Assembly: GCF_036867195.1 (NCBI RefSeq)
Contig: NZ_JBAJII010000001.1
Span: forward strand, 620,001-684,000
Direction: 5' to 3'
Source of the DNA: Arthrobacter sp. Soc17.1.1.1
GTDB taxonomy: Bacteria; Actinomycetota; Actinomycetes; Actinomycetales; Micrococcaceae
DNA: 64,000 nt
In this document: positions 28,348 to 36,650 of the stretch, piece after piece
Position numbering within the stretch: position 1 is the stretch's first letter
Layout of the letters: the number at the start of each line of letters is the position of its first letter
Notes under the pieces: generated by a model
The model's database searches: none
What the model was told of the DNA's origin: nothing
Seen by the model: the letters and a program-made list of their open reading frames with translations, nothing else
Translations under genes and position numbers: made by a program

Positions 28348-29313
28348 TCAGGCCGACTTTCTGTTCATGACGCGGAGCTGGACGATGGAGATGACGATGA
28401 TGAGGGCGAAGAACAGGTACGAGATCGCCGACGCGTAGCCGAGGCGGTAGCCGGTGAAGCCGACGTCGTAGATGTACTCGAGCACCGATCGTGTGGCACC
28501 GTTCGGCCCGCCGTTGGTGAGCAGGAAGATCTGCTCGAAGACCTTCAGCGATGCCAGGATCTGCAGCATGATGATCATGACCGTGGTGCGGTTGATCATC
28601 GGGATGGTGATGGAGAACAGCCGGCGCCACGGCCCTGCGCCGTCGATCGACGCAGCCTCGTACAGGTGGTCCGGGATGTTGTTGAGCGCGCTCAGGTACA
28701 GCAGGAAGTTGAATCCGAGGGTCCACCAGACGGTGACGACGACCACGGAGAACATCGCCAGGTTCCCCTCGCTGAGGAACGGGATCTGCGCGAATCCGGC
28801 GCGCAGCAGCAGCCCGTTGAAGAGGCCGAAGTCCGGCTGGAACATCCACTGCCAGATCGCGACCGCCACCGACACGGGCAGCAGGTAGGGCGCGAAGAAG
28901 GACAGGCGCCACAGCCACTGGCCCGGCAGCCCGATGTACACGAGGTAGGCGAGGACGAACGACAGCACCACGAGCGGCACGGCGGTCAGCACCGTGAAGA
29001 TCACGGTGTTGCCGAGCGCCTGCCACAGGGCGGCGTCCCCCAGGGCCTCGGTGTAGTTGGTGAGACCGGCGAACTCGGAGCCGCTGCCGGTGAGGCTCTG
29101 GTTGGTGAAGGACATCCACAGGCCGGAGAGGATCGGCCAGATCAGGAACATCGCGAACGCGGCCGCGAACGGCAGGACGAACCAGGCGCCGCTGCGGCCC
29201 TGGACGCTGCGCGCCCGGGCGCCGGCGCTGCGGGAACGGGAGGGTGGTGCGGACGAGGCGCCACCCGCGGCGACGGGTGCCTGTGCCTCATTGCTGCTGG
29301 TCAGGGAACTCAT
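28348..29313 (-). CDS. Sugar ABC transporter permease, MalF-like
   Basis: Partner permease of 321 residues with six membrane segments. The coupling loop reads YEAASIDGAGPWRRLFSITI near 220-240, the EAA motif of binding-protein-dependent permeases. The N-terminus has about 35 disordered residues before the first membrane helix (GAWFVLPFAAAFAMFLIWP). It starts at ATG 29313, 15 bases after the stop of the binding-protein gene, so it belongs to the same transcript. Confidence 0.93.
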   Translation of the reverse strand: MSSLTSSNEAQAPVAAGGASSAPPSRSRSAGARARSVQGRSGAWFVLPFAAAFAMFLIWPILSGLWMSFTNQSLTGSGSEFAGLTNYTEALGDAALWQALGNTVIFTVLTAVPLVVLSFVLAYLVYIGLPGQWLWRLSFFAPYLLPVSVAVAIWQWMFQPDFGLFNGLLLRAGFAQIPFLSEGNLAMFSVVVVTVWWTLGFNFLLYLSALNNIPDHLYEAASIDGAGPWRRLFSITIPMINRTTVMIIMLQILASLKVFEQIFLLTNGGPNGATRSVLEYIYDVGFTGYRLGYASAISYLFFALIIVISIVQLRVMNRKSA

Positions 29314-29328
29314 GGCGATGCCTCAGTC

Positions 29329-30657
29329 CTACGTCGGGTTCGGGGCGAGCAGCATCGCGTCGATGCGGCTGAGCAGGGAGTCGATGGCTGCGTCGGGGGT
29401 CGTGGCCCCGGTGAAGGCGCCGGTGAGCACCTGGCTCATCTGGTTCTGGAACTCGGTGCCCGCCCCCGCGAACCACACGGCGGGGTCGAACACCGGGTTG
29501 TCACCGGCGCCGGCGTACTCGGTCTGGGGGGTCAGCGCGGCGTACTCCGGGGTGTCCCGGATGGGTGCATAGGCCGGGATGTGGCCGGCGCCTGCCCAGG
29601 TGCCGCTCTGCTTGAGGATCCCTGCCACCAGCTCGTACGTCCGCCGGGTGGTCTCCTCGTCGCGCTCGAGCTGCCGGGGGAGGACCCATGCGTGCGAGTC
29701 GGCGTAGGAGGCCGGGGTGCCGAACATCGTCGGCATCGGCACCGCACCGAGATTCGGGATGGCCGCGGCGTAGGCCGGGAGCTCCCACTCGCCGGAGAAG
29801 ATCATGCCGGTCTGCCCGGAGGTGAAGGCCGAGATGGCACCGGGGTAGTTCTGCGTGGCCGCCATCGCCGTGCCGTCCATGAGGCGGACGACGAACTCGA
29901 TGACCTCGCGGGCCTTGTCACGGTCGATCGACGCCGGGCTGCCCACGCTGATCGAGTAGTCGCCGCCGGTCTGGCCGTAGAGTCCCCAGAAGAGGCGCCA
30001 GGACTGCCCGGTGTCGGTGACGTGACCGAAGGAGATGCCCTGGGCGCCGGTGGCCTCGGCCATCCTGGTGCCGGCATCGATCATGGCCTCCGGGGTCTCG
30101 ATCGGGGTGAGGTTGCCGTCGGGGCCGAGCAGGCCTGCTGTCTTCGCGAGGTCCTTGTTGTAGAAGAGGATGAACGGGTGCGTGTCCAGCGGCACCGCGT
30201 ACAGCTGTCCCTCGTACTGGCAGCTCTTCCACACCGCGGGAGCGAAGTCCTCCTCCCGGATGCCCTGCTCGGCGAGCAGGTCGAGGTCGAAGGGCTCCAG
30301 CAGGCCGCCGGGCGCGTACCCCGCGAGCCGCGAGACGTGCATGATCGCGGTCTGCGGCGCCTTGCCGCTCGCCGAGGACATCGCGAGCTTCGTGTAGTAG
30401 GGCGAACCCCAGGCGAGCGTGACCGGCCTGACCGAGAGCCCGGAGACCGAGGACCTCACCGCATCGATCATCGAGCGCATCTTGACGCCGTCCGCCCCCT
30501 GGAACAGGTCCCAGAGCTGCACGCCACCGGCGGTGGTCGCGGAGGTGGAGCAGCCCGCCAGGGATCCGCCGGCGGCCAGGAGCCCTCCCGCGCCGAGGAG
30601 TCCCTGGAGGATGGAGCGCCGGGATACCGGTGTCCTGAAAGTGGGATCGTGTCCCAT
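29329..30657 (-). CDS. Sugar-binding lipoprotein of ABC transporter
   Basis: Extracellular solute-binding protein, family 1 (maltose/MsmE group), 442 residues. The signal region has a twin-Arg-like start (SRRSILQGLL) and the lipobox LAGC near 33-36, so it should be lipid-anchored outside the membrane, perhaps exported by Tat. The mature part is a full two-lobe binding protein. Its gene is first in a binding protein - MalF - MalG operon, divergent from a LacI gene. Its promoter region carries TTTTACAACGTT (minus strand), shared with the GH2 gene, so sugar availability probably controls both. The ligand may be a beta-linked oligosaccharide or glucuronide, judged only by the nearby GH2 enzyme. 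Confidence 0.92.
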   Translation of the reverse strand: MGHDPTFRTPVSRRSILQGLLGAGGLLAAGGSLAGCSTSATTAGGVQLWDLFQGADGVKMRSMIDAVRSSVSGLSVRPVTLAWGSPYYTKLAMSSASGKAPQTAIMHVSRLAGYAPGGLLEPFDLDLLAEQGIREEDFAPAVWKSCQYEGQLYAVPLDTHPFILFYNKDLAKTAGLLGPDGNLTPIETPEAMIDAGTRMAEATGAQGISFGHVTDTGQSWRLFWGLYGQTGGDYSISVGSPASIDRDKAREVIEFVVRLMDGTAMAATQNYPGAISAFTSGQTGMIFSGEWELPAYAAAIPNLGAVPMPTMFGTPASYADSHAWVLPRQLERDEETTRRTYELVAGILKQSGTWAGAGHIPAYAPIRDTPEYAALTPQTEYAGAGDNPVFDPAVWFAGAGTEFQNQMSQVLTGAFTGATTPDAAIDSLLSRIDAMLLAPNPT

Positions 30658-30735
30658 CGAGTGTCCTTCCCGTCAGCCCGGCACGGAGCGATGGGCCGAA
30701 CTTCGTTGTTCCCGCGGAGGTACCACGTTGAAAAT

Positions 30736-30749
30736 CTAACGTTGTAAAA
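30736..30749 (-). promoter_or_regulatory. LacI-type operator before sugar ABC operon
   Basis: On the minus strand this reads TTTTTACAACGTTAG, sharing the 12 bases TTTTACAACGTT with the site before the GH2 gene. The AACGTT centre is typical of LacI-family operators. It lies in the divergent promoter region of the binding-protein and LacI genes; a weaker CACGTTGA half-site is at 30725-30732. Confidence 0.72.
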
Positions 30750-30849
30750 AATATGGGTGCTAGCGCGAACCTTGTCAACCCCCTTATGGTCGCACCCAGC
30801 TTCGATGGGATGATCGGAGGAGGACGACGACGACGAGGGGGAATCCGGG

Positions 30850-31926
30850 ATGGACAATTCGCCGGAGCTGGAGCAGGGCGTGCCCGAGGACGCGGCGGGG
30901 GCGCTCCGGTCGGCGTCGCGCCGTCGCCCCGTCAGCGTGAAGGACGTCGCCGCACGCGCCGGTGTCTCCTGGAAGACCGTCTCCAACGTGGTGCACCGGA
31001 AGGCGCACGTGAAGCCGGCCCTGCGCGAGCGCGTGGAGCAAGCCATCGTCGAGCTCGACTACCGGCCGAATCTCGCGGGGCGGCAACTGCGCCAGGGCTC
31101 GAGCAAGGCTCTGGTCCTGGCCCTGCCGGACATCCGCTCGCCGTACTTCAGCACCCTCGCGCACGAGGTCATCCGGAGCTGCCGTGCCCTCGGCTACACC
31201 ATCACGGTGGAGGAGATCGGGATGGATATCGCCGACGAGCGCCGCGTGCTGGAGGGCTACCGGGAGCGGCTCATCGCCGGCATCATCTACAGCCCCCTGG
31301 TGGTCCCGTCCGAGGAGGTGCTGGCGCGCCGTGACACGACGCCGCTGGTCCTCCTGGGCGAGCGCCTCGTGGATTCGGGCCTGCCGCACGTGGCCATCGA
31401 CAACCGCGCCTCCGGGCGCGTCCTCACGCAGCACCTCATCGACGGCGGCCGGCGCCACCTCGCATTCATCGGCGCCCAGCCGGTCCTCGGGGCCGGGACG
31501 GCGCAGATGCGCCTCGACGGGTTCCTCGACGCGCTCGCCGCCGCCTCGCTCGAGGCGCCGGCCGAGCTGCGGCTCGAGGCGGACGAGTACACGCGGGAGG
31601 AGGGGGAGCGGCTGGGTCACCGCCTCCTCGATCTCGGGCTGCCGTGCGACGGCGTGGTGTGCGGCAACGACCTGCTGGCGGTGGGCGTGCTGCGCGCCTT
31701 CCGGTCCCGGGGTGTGTCGGTGCCCGGCGACATCGCAGTGGGCGGCTGGGACGACATCCCGGAGGCATCCTTCGGCTTCCCGTCGCTGACCACGATCGCG
31801 CCCGACATGGCGCAGATCGCCGCACTGGCCGGCGGATTGCTGGTCGCGGAGATCGAGGGGAGGCGCGACGGCGACGCGGAGTCCACCGCCGACTTCGTGC
31901 TGCGGATCCGCGAGTCGGCACCCTGA
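30850..31926 (+). CDS. LacI family regulator of the sugar regulon
   Basis: Repressor of 358 residues. A 27-residue polar extension precedes the LacI helix-turn-helix (VSVKDVAARAGVSWKTVSNVV at 28-48, then hinge RPNLAGRQLRQG). The periplasmic-binding-protein-like sugar domain follows (about 85-350), with the typical VDGVVCGNDLLAVG-like segment (GVVCGNDLLAVGVLRAF) and VGGWDD. It is divergent from the sugar ABC operon, and the GH2 gene lies 73 bases downstream. Copies of TTTTACAACGTT in both promoter regions make all three transcription units its likely targets. Confidence 0.93.
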   Translation: MDNSPELEQGVPEDAAGALRSASRRRPVSVKDVAARAGVSWKTVSNVVHRKAHVKPALRERVEQAIVELDYRPNLAGRQLRQGSSKALVLALPDIRSPYFSTLAHEVIRSCRALGYTITVEEIGMDIADERRVLEGYRERLIAGIIYSPLVVPSEEVLARRDTTPLVLLGERLVDSGLPHVAIDNRASGRVLTQHLIDGGRRHLAFIGAQPVLGAGTAQMRLDGFLDALAAASLEAPAELRLEADEYTREEGERLGHRLLDLGLPCDGVVCGNDLLAVGVLRAFRSRGVSVPGDIAVGGWDDIPEASFGFPSLTTIAPDMAQIAALAGGLLVAEIEGRRDGDAESTADFVLRIRESAP

Positions 31927-31927
31927 G

Positions 31928-31944
31928 TTTTACAACGTTGCATT
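31928..31944 (+). promoter_or_regulatory. LacI-type operator before the GH2 gene
   Basis: TTTTACAACGTTGCATT contains the palindrome CAACGTTG and matches the sugar ABC operon site over TTTTACAACGTT. It lies directly after the LacI stop and about 56 bases before the GH2 start. Confidence 0.75.
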
Positions 31945-31999
31945 TCTTCTGGTTCTGAGTTTCACTGAAGGGAACACGCTTTTCGATCCAGGAGTTCCG

Positions 32000-33856
32000 A
32001 TGCCGCACAGCGACCCCGCCGTCACCTCGTCCACCGTGCCGAAGCCCGAACACCCCCGGCCCCAGTTCGTCCGCGAGGACTGGCTGAACCTCAACGGTGT
32101 CTGGCAGTTCGAGATCGACGCCGGCGACTCCGGCCTCGAGCGCGGCCTCGTCACCCGCGATCTCGAGCGCGAGATCCTCGTGCCGTTCGCGCCCGAGAGC
32201 CGCCTCTCCGGCATCGGGCACGTCGACTTCATGGAGGCCGTCTGGTACCGGCGCACCGTCACCATCCCGGCCGCATGGACCGGGAAGAAGGCGCTGCTGC
32301 ACTTCGGTGCCGTGGACCACGACGCGACCGTGTGGGTGAACGGCGTCGAGGTGGCCCGCCACCGCGGCGGGTTCACCCCCTTCACCGCCGACCTCTCCGG
32401 TGTTGCCGGCCCCGGGGAGGAGGCCGTCATCGTGGTCCGTGCGAGGGATTCACGCCACGAGATGCAGGCCCGCGGCAAGCAGGCCACCTGGTACGACAAC
32501 ACGCACTGCCAGTACACCCGCACCACGGGCATCTGGCAGACCGTCTGGCTCGAGGCCGTACCCGAGGTGAGCATCCGGCGCCTGCAGATGGTGCCCAACC
32601 TGGCCGGGCGGAGCATCCGCCTCACCGTCCCCGTGACCAACAACCGCCCCGGCCAGACGGTCCGGGCCACGCTCGCGGACGCCCGGGGCACCGTCGTCGT
32701 CGCGGGCATCGCGGCCGACCTGGACCTCGCGCCCGAACTGCAGCTCCAGATCCCGGAGGACCGCTTCGTGCCCTGGTCCATCGGGACGCCTCATCTCTAC
32801 GACCTCACGGTGGAGCTGCTCGACGCCGACGGCACGCCCGTGGACACCGTGCTCAGCTACGCCGCGGTGCGCTCGGTGGCGCTCGACGGGAAGAAGGTGC
32901 TCATCAACGGCGAGGTGGTGTTCCAGAAGCTCATCCTCGACCAGGGCTACTGGGAGGACTCCCTCATGACGGCCCCCGACGAGGCCGCGCTGCTCAGGGA
33001 CATCCAGCTGTCCATGGAGGCGGGCTTCAACGGTGCGCGCCTGCACGAGAAGGTGTTCGAGGAGCGCTTCCTCTACCACGCGGACCGTCTCGGCTACCTG
33101 GTATGGGGCGAGTTCGGCGACTGGGGCGTCTCGGGTGCCGGCACCGTGGGTCACAACCAGGCGCCGACGGCGAGCTTCATCACCCAGTGGCTCGAGGCCC
33201 TGCAGCGCGACTTCAACCACCCGGCCATCATCGGGTGGTGCCCGCTGAACGAGACGCACCAGAAGCTGCACGACCGCATCACGGTGCTCGACGACGTCAC
33301 CCACGGCATGTTCCTCGCGACCAAGCTCGCGGACCCCACCCGGCCCGTGATCGACGCCAGCGGCTACTCGCACCGCGTGGCCACCACGGACATCTACGAC
33401 TCGCACTCCTACGAGCAGGACGCCGCGGCGTTCGCCCTCGAGCAGGGCGGGCTCGCGGAGGGCAGGCCCTTCGTGAACCGGAACCACGCCGACGAGGACT
33501 ACTCGGTGCCCTACAACGGGCAGCCCTTCTTCATCTCCGAGTTCGGCGGCATCTGGTGGAACGCCGAGGAGGCCGCCGCGGCGGTCTCCGGCGACGACGA
33601 GTCCGAGTCGTGGGGCTACGGCCAGCGGGTGGCCAACGAGGAGGACCTCTACCACCGCTTCGAGGGCCTCTGCACGGTGCTGCTCGACAACCCCGACATG
33701 TTCGGCTACTGCTACACGCAGCTGACCGACACGTTCCAGGAGAAGAACGGCATCTACAACTTCGACCGGACCTCGAAGCTCGACATCCCCCGGATCCGCG
33801 CGATCCAGGACCGTGTCGCCGCCATCGAGCTCGCCGCACAGAAGGCCGACGCCTAG
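32000..33856 (+). CDS. Glycoside hydrolase family 2 (beta-glucuronidase/beta-galactosidase type)
   Basis: Retaining glycosidase of 618 residues with the GH2 order: jelly-roll sugar-binding domain (about 20-180), immunoglobulin-like domain (180-290) and TIM barrel (290-610). The acid/base is Glu418 in CPLNETHQ; the nucleophile is Glu514 in FISEFGG. No signal peptide, so it acts inside the cell on imported sugar. At 618 residues it is nearer beta-glucuronidase than LacZ. Galactoside, glucuronide or a mannoside are all possible. The ATG at 32000 follows CCAGGAG. It shares an operator with the ABC operon and should finish the uptake-and-cleavage pathway. Confidence 0.93.
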   Translation: MPHSDPAVTSSTVPKPEHPRPQFVREDWLNLNGVWQFEIDAGDSGLERGLVTRDLEREILVPFAPESRLSGIGHVDFMEAVWYRRTVTIPAAWTGKKALLHFGAVDHDATVWVNGVEVARHRGGFTPFTADLSGVAGPGEEAVIVVRARDSRHEMQARGKQATWYDNTHCQYTRTTGIWQTVWLEAVPEVSIRRLQMVPNLAGRSIRLTVPVTNNRPGQTVRATLADARGTVVVAGIAADLDLAPELQLQIPEDRFVPWSIGTPHLYDLTVELLDADGTPVDTVLSYAAVRSVALDGKKVLINGEVVFQKLILDQGYWEDSLMTAPDEAALLRDIQLSMEAGFNGARLHEKVFEERFLYHADRLGYLVWGEFGDWGVSGAGTVGHNQAPTASFITQWLEALQRDFNHPAIIGWCPLNETHQKLHDRITVLDDVTHGMFLATKLADPTRPVIDASGYSHRVATTDIYDSHSYEQDAAAFALEQGGLAEGRPFVNRNHADEDYSVPYNGQPFFISEFGGIWWNAEEAAAAVSGDDESESWGYGQRVANEEDLYHRFEGLCTVLLDNPDMFGYCYTQLTDTFQEKNGIYNFDRTSKLDIPRIRAIQDRVAAIELAAQKADA

Positions 33857-33878
33857 CAGTACCAGGAACGACCCGGAC

Positions 33879-33922
33879 GGACGACGACGGCGGCACCCCG
33901 GTGGGTGCCGCCGTCGTCGTCC
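33879..33922. terminator. Bidirectional terminator after the GH2 gene
   Basis: Perfect 20-bp stem with a 4-base loop, located between the convergent GH2 and 2OG oxygenase genes. Confidence 0.85.
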
Positions 33923-33970
33923 GCGCTATGAGAGGCCGCCGTCCGGATGCCTCCTGCCGGCCGCCTCCGC

Positions 33971-34999
33971 CTACTTCCGGGCGAGCTCCGGGTAGTGGAT
34001 CTCGGTGACGTCCGGGTGGGCGCGGAGGCGGCCCTTGAGCATGTTCGAGCCGTAGGAGGACAGCATGGGGTTGTCGGGATCGTCCGACAGGCCGCGGGCA
34101 GCGGCCTTCAGGTCCTCCGCGAGGGGCACCGGCTCGATCACGGCGTCGAGGCGGGGCGACCAGAAGAACGGGATGGCATAGCGGTCCACCCCGGGTGCGG
34201 GCGCGGTGACACGGTGGATGGTCGCCGCGAGGTAACCCTCGGTGGCGACCTCGAGCATCTCGCCCAGGTTCACCACGAGCGCGCCGGGGATCGGCGTGAC
34301 GGGCACCCACTCGCTCGCACTGTGGGGGAGGACCTCGAGGCCGCCCACCTCGTCCTGCAGCAGGAGGGTCACGAAGCCGTAGTCCGCGTGCGCACCGACG
34401 CCCTGCGAGCCGGCACCCTCGACGACGCCGCCCACGTAGTGGACGAGCTTGGCCATCCAGGCCGGGCTCCCCTCGAACGGTTCGGCGAAGTAGTCCTCGG
34501 GCAGGCGGAGGGCGACGGCGATGGCGGAGAGCAGCTCGGCGCCGACCGTGGACATCAGGCCGGCCCAGGCCATGGCCTGCTCCTCGAGCTCGGGCAGGGA
34601 CTGCCGGGGCCAGAGGTTGGGCCCCTGGAGCAGCCAGAAGGGCTCGTCGGCCGGGTAGTCGGCCACCGGCTCGCGCTCGGGGGAGAAGTCGATCTGCTCG
34701 CGGGCATCGGGGCGGCCGCGCGTGATCTCGGTGCCGAGGCCGGCGTACCCGCGGAAGTGGGGGCTCGTACGGTTGTGGAGCTTCAGCCGCTCCTCGAGCG
34801 GGAGGTCGAAGAAGCGGCGCGTGATGGAGAACAGGTCGTCCACCTGGGTGGGCGCGGCGCCGTAGTTGATGACATGGAAGAAGCCGACGGTGTGGGCGGC
34901 TTCGCGCAGCTCGTCGATAAACGCGGGGTTGAAGGAGCCATCGGCGGAACGTGCGGTACTGAGGTCAAGGGTGGGGATCGATCCCGGAGAGTGCTGCAT
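33971..34999 (-). CDS. 2-oxoglutarate/Fe(II) oxygenase, isopenicillin N synthase-like
   Basis: Non-heme iron oxygenase of 342 residues. The DIOX N-terminal region (about 7-115) leads to the 2OG-Fe core, with iron ligands H204 and D206 in GAHADYG, and H262 in TIHRVTAP. R273 in RYAIPFF should bind the 2OG carboxylate. This architecture is typical of IPNS-like enzymes annotated as 2OG oxygenases that hydroxylate small molecules; no biosynthetic cluster surrounds it, so the substrate is open. The ATG is at 34999. Two copies of ACGTTACGC sit in the leader. Confidence 0.9.
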   Translation of the reverse strand: MQHSPGSIPTLDLSTARSADGSFNPAFIDELREAAHTVGFFHVINYGAAPTQVDDLFSITRRFFDLPLEERLKLHNRTSPHFRGYAGLGTEITRGRPDAREQIDFSPEREPVADYPADEPFWLLQGPNLWPRQSLPELEEQAMAWAGLMSTVGAELLSAIAVALRLPEDYFAEPFEGSPAWMAKLVHYVGGVVEGAGSQGVGAHADYGFVTLLLQDEVGGLEVLPHSASEWVPVTPIPGALVVNLGEMLEVATEGYLAATIHRVTAPAPGVDRYAIPFFWSPRLDAVIEPVPLAEDLKAAARGLSDDPDNPMLSSYGSNMLKGRLRAHPDVTEIHYPELARK

Positions 35000-35006
35000 G
35001 CGCAGG

Positions 35007-35049
35007 ACGTTACGCCCGTTGAAAAGGCCCGTTCGCCTTTACGTTACGC
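35007..35049. repeat. Two direct repeats ACGTTACGC in the 2OG oxygenase leader
   Basis: ACGTTACGC occurs at 35007-35015 and 35041-35049, 34 bases apart, immediately upstream of the oxygenase. They may be tandem half-sites of an activator or repressor. Confidence 0.5.
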
Positions 35050-35101
35050 AGTATTGCGGCTTGACCCCCTCACATCGAGACCGCTCGGCGCCGTCCGTCG
35101 T

Positions 35102-35743
35102 CTAGGGTGCGAGCGCTGCGCGGAGGACCGCCGCGATGCTCCCCGTGACCTGTTCCTCCGTGACGGCGTCCGGATCGGCCGCGCACTCCACGGCCATGCC
35201 GTTCACCGTGGCCAGCAGGATGGTCGCGAAGACGGTGTAGTGCTCGGGGTCCGACGGCGCTCCGAAGGCACCCGCCCGCTCGGCGAGGGTGGTGGCGAGG
35301 AGGGTGCGGCGCGTGCGCCGGTGCTCGCGGAAGACGGCGCCCACCTCGGGGTCCCGGCCGGCCTGCAGGGCGAACTCCACCACGAGCGCGTGCCAGCGGC
35401 GCTCCCGCACGACACCGCGGGCGAGATAGCGGGCGGTGTGCAGGACGGTCTCGTCGAGGGAGGTGATGGCGTCCACCTGGCTGAGCACGTCGGCGGCGGT
35501 GTCGGCGAGGCGCTCGCTCAGCAGGGTGGCGAACAGCTCCTGCTTCGAGCCGAAGTTGGAGTAGACGGCGCCCTTGGTGTAGCCCGCGCGCTCGGCGATG
35601 GTGTCCAACCGCGCGGCGACGTAGCCGATCTCCTCGAAGACCTCCAGGGCCGCGACGAGCAGCCCTGCCCGGACGTCCTCGCGGCGGGGGCGCCGTCGTG
35701 GCCGTCCCGCCGTCGTGCTGCCGTTGTCCGTGTTCGTCGTCAT
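35102..35743 (-). CDS. TetR family repressor beside YhgE transporter
   Basis: Regulator of 213 residues. The N-terminal helix-turn-helix is canonical: LVAALEVFEEIGYVAARLDTI, AERAGYTKGAVYSNFGSKQEL. The helical ligand domain occupies about 75-205. The ATG at 35743 follows GGAGGTCAG. It is divergent from the ABC ATPase/YhgE operon. Two TTGGTATTGAA repeats fill the short gap, so it probably represses that operon and itself. Confidence 0.92.
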   Translation of the reverse strand: MTTNTDNGSTTAGRPRRRPRREDVRAGLLVAALEVFEEIGYVAARLDTIAERAGYTKGAVYSNFGSKQELFATLLSERLADTAADVLSQVDAITSLDETVLHTARYLARGVVRERRWHALVVEFALQAGRDPEVGAVFREHRRTRRTLLATTLAERAGAFGAPSDPEHYTVFATILLATVNGMAVECAADPDAVTEEQVTGSIAAVLRAALAP

Positions 35744-35762
35744 CTGACCTCCAGGAGTTAGG

Positions 35763-35795
35763 ATACCATTGGTATTGAATACTCTTGGTATTGAA
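35763..35795. promoter_or_regulatory. Tandem TetR-type operators before ABC/YhgE operon
   Basis: ATACCATTGGTAT (35763-35775) is a 13-base palindrome around one base. AATAC-N5-GTATT follows at 35778-35792. An 11-base direct repeat TTGGTATTGAA begins at 35769 and at 35785, one and a half helical turns apart. The second lies against the ATPase gene, so binding would block initiation. Confidence 0.72.
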
Positions 35796-35807
35796 ATGAA
35801 GGATGCC

Positions 35808-36647
35808 GTGACCCACTCCCAGCCCGTCCCGTCCGCCCGGCAGCCGGCCGACGCCGCGCCCGCCGTCGCCGTGGAGGGACTCACCCTGCGCGCCGGGCAA
35901 CGCACGATCTTCGAGGACGTCACCTTCGAGGTCCCCGCCGGGGCCCTCGCCGTCCTCACCGGCGCGTCCGGGACCGGCAAGAGCCCGCTGGCGCTCGCGA
36001 TCGCCGGACGGCTCGCCCCGACCGCCGGGCGCGCGACCGTCCTCGGACTCGACCTGCCCCGGCACGCCGGCGCCGTGCGGCGCCGGGTCGGTGTCACCGG
36101 CAACGCCACGGTGACACCGCTCGACGAGACGCTCACCGTGAAGCACCACGTGGCCGAGGCGTTGCAGCTGGCCGGCCCGTGGTGGCGGCGCTCGGCGTCC
36201 GCCGCGCGCGTCGACCGCACCATCACCGCGGCCAATGACCTGCTCGGCGTGCTCGAGGGCGTGTTCGAGGACGCGAACGGGGATGCCGTGACGCCCCTGG
36301 TCCGGGCCCGGCTCCACCGGAGCCAACTCGTCCGGGATGCCGCGCCCGCTTCGCGCTTCGCGCTCGGCCTCGTCCTCGCTCTCGCCTCGGACCCGGACCT
36401 CCTCGTGGTGGACGACGTGGACCAGCTCCGCACCGTGCACGAGCGGCGCGCCGCCTGGGCCGCACTGCTCACGCTCGGCCGGACCGGCGGCCACGGGAAG
36501 CCGCTCACCGTCGTCGCCACCTGCCAGGACCGGCGGGAGCTCGACGACGTCCTCGACTCCGGACACCACCTCGGCGCGCTGCCCCTGCGCCCCGTCACCA
36601 CCCACACCCTCGGGGCATTCCCGTCCCCGGCACCCGAAATCAGGTAA
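35808..36647 (+). CDS. ABC ATPase-like protein with degenerate signature, YhgE partner
   Basis: ABC-fold protein of 279 residues. Walker A GASGTGKS at 52-59 is intact. Walker B is LLVVDD (about 198-203), with Asp in place of the catalytic Glu, and no LSGGQ-type motif precedes it (the region reads PASRFALGLVLALASDPD). It may therefore bind ATP but hydrolyse it poorly. GTG 35808, with GAAGGA upstream, is chosen; ATG 35796 is the alternative and would add 4 residues. Its stop is 3 bases before the YhgE/Pip gene. It is probably dedicated to that membrane protein. Confidence 0.75.
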   Translation: MTHSQPVPSARQPADAAPAVAVEGLTLRAGQRTIFEDVTFEVPAGALAVLTGASGTGKSPLALAIAGRLAPTAGRATVLGLDLPRHAGAVRRRVGVTGNATVTPLDETLTVKHHVAEALQLAGPWWRRSASAARVDRTITAANDLLGVLEGVFEDANGDAVTPLVRARLHRSQLVRDAAPASRFALGLVLALASDPDLLVVDDVDQLRTVHERRAAWAALLTLGRTGGHGKPLTVVATCQDRRELDDVLDSGHHLGALPLRPVTTHTLGAFPSPAPEIR

Positions 36648-36650
36648 CGC

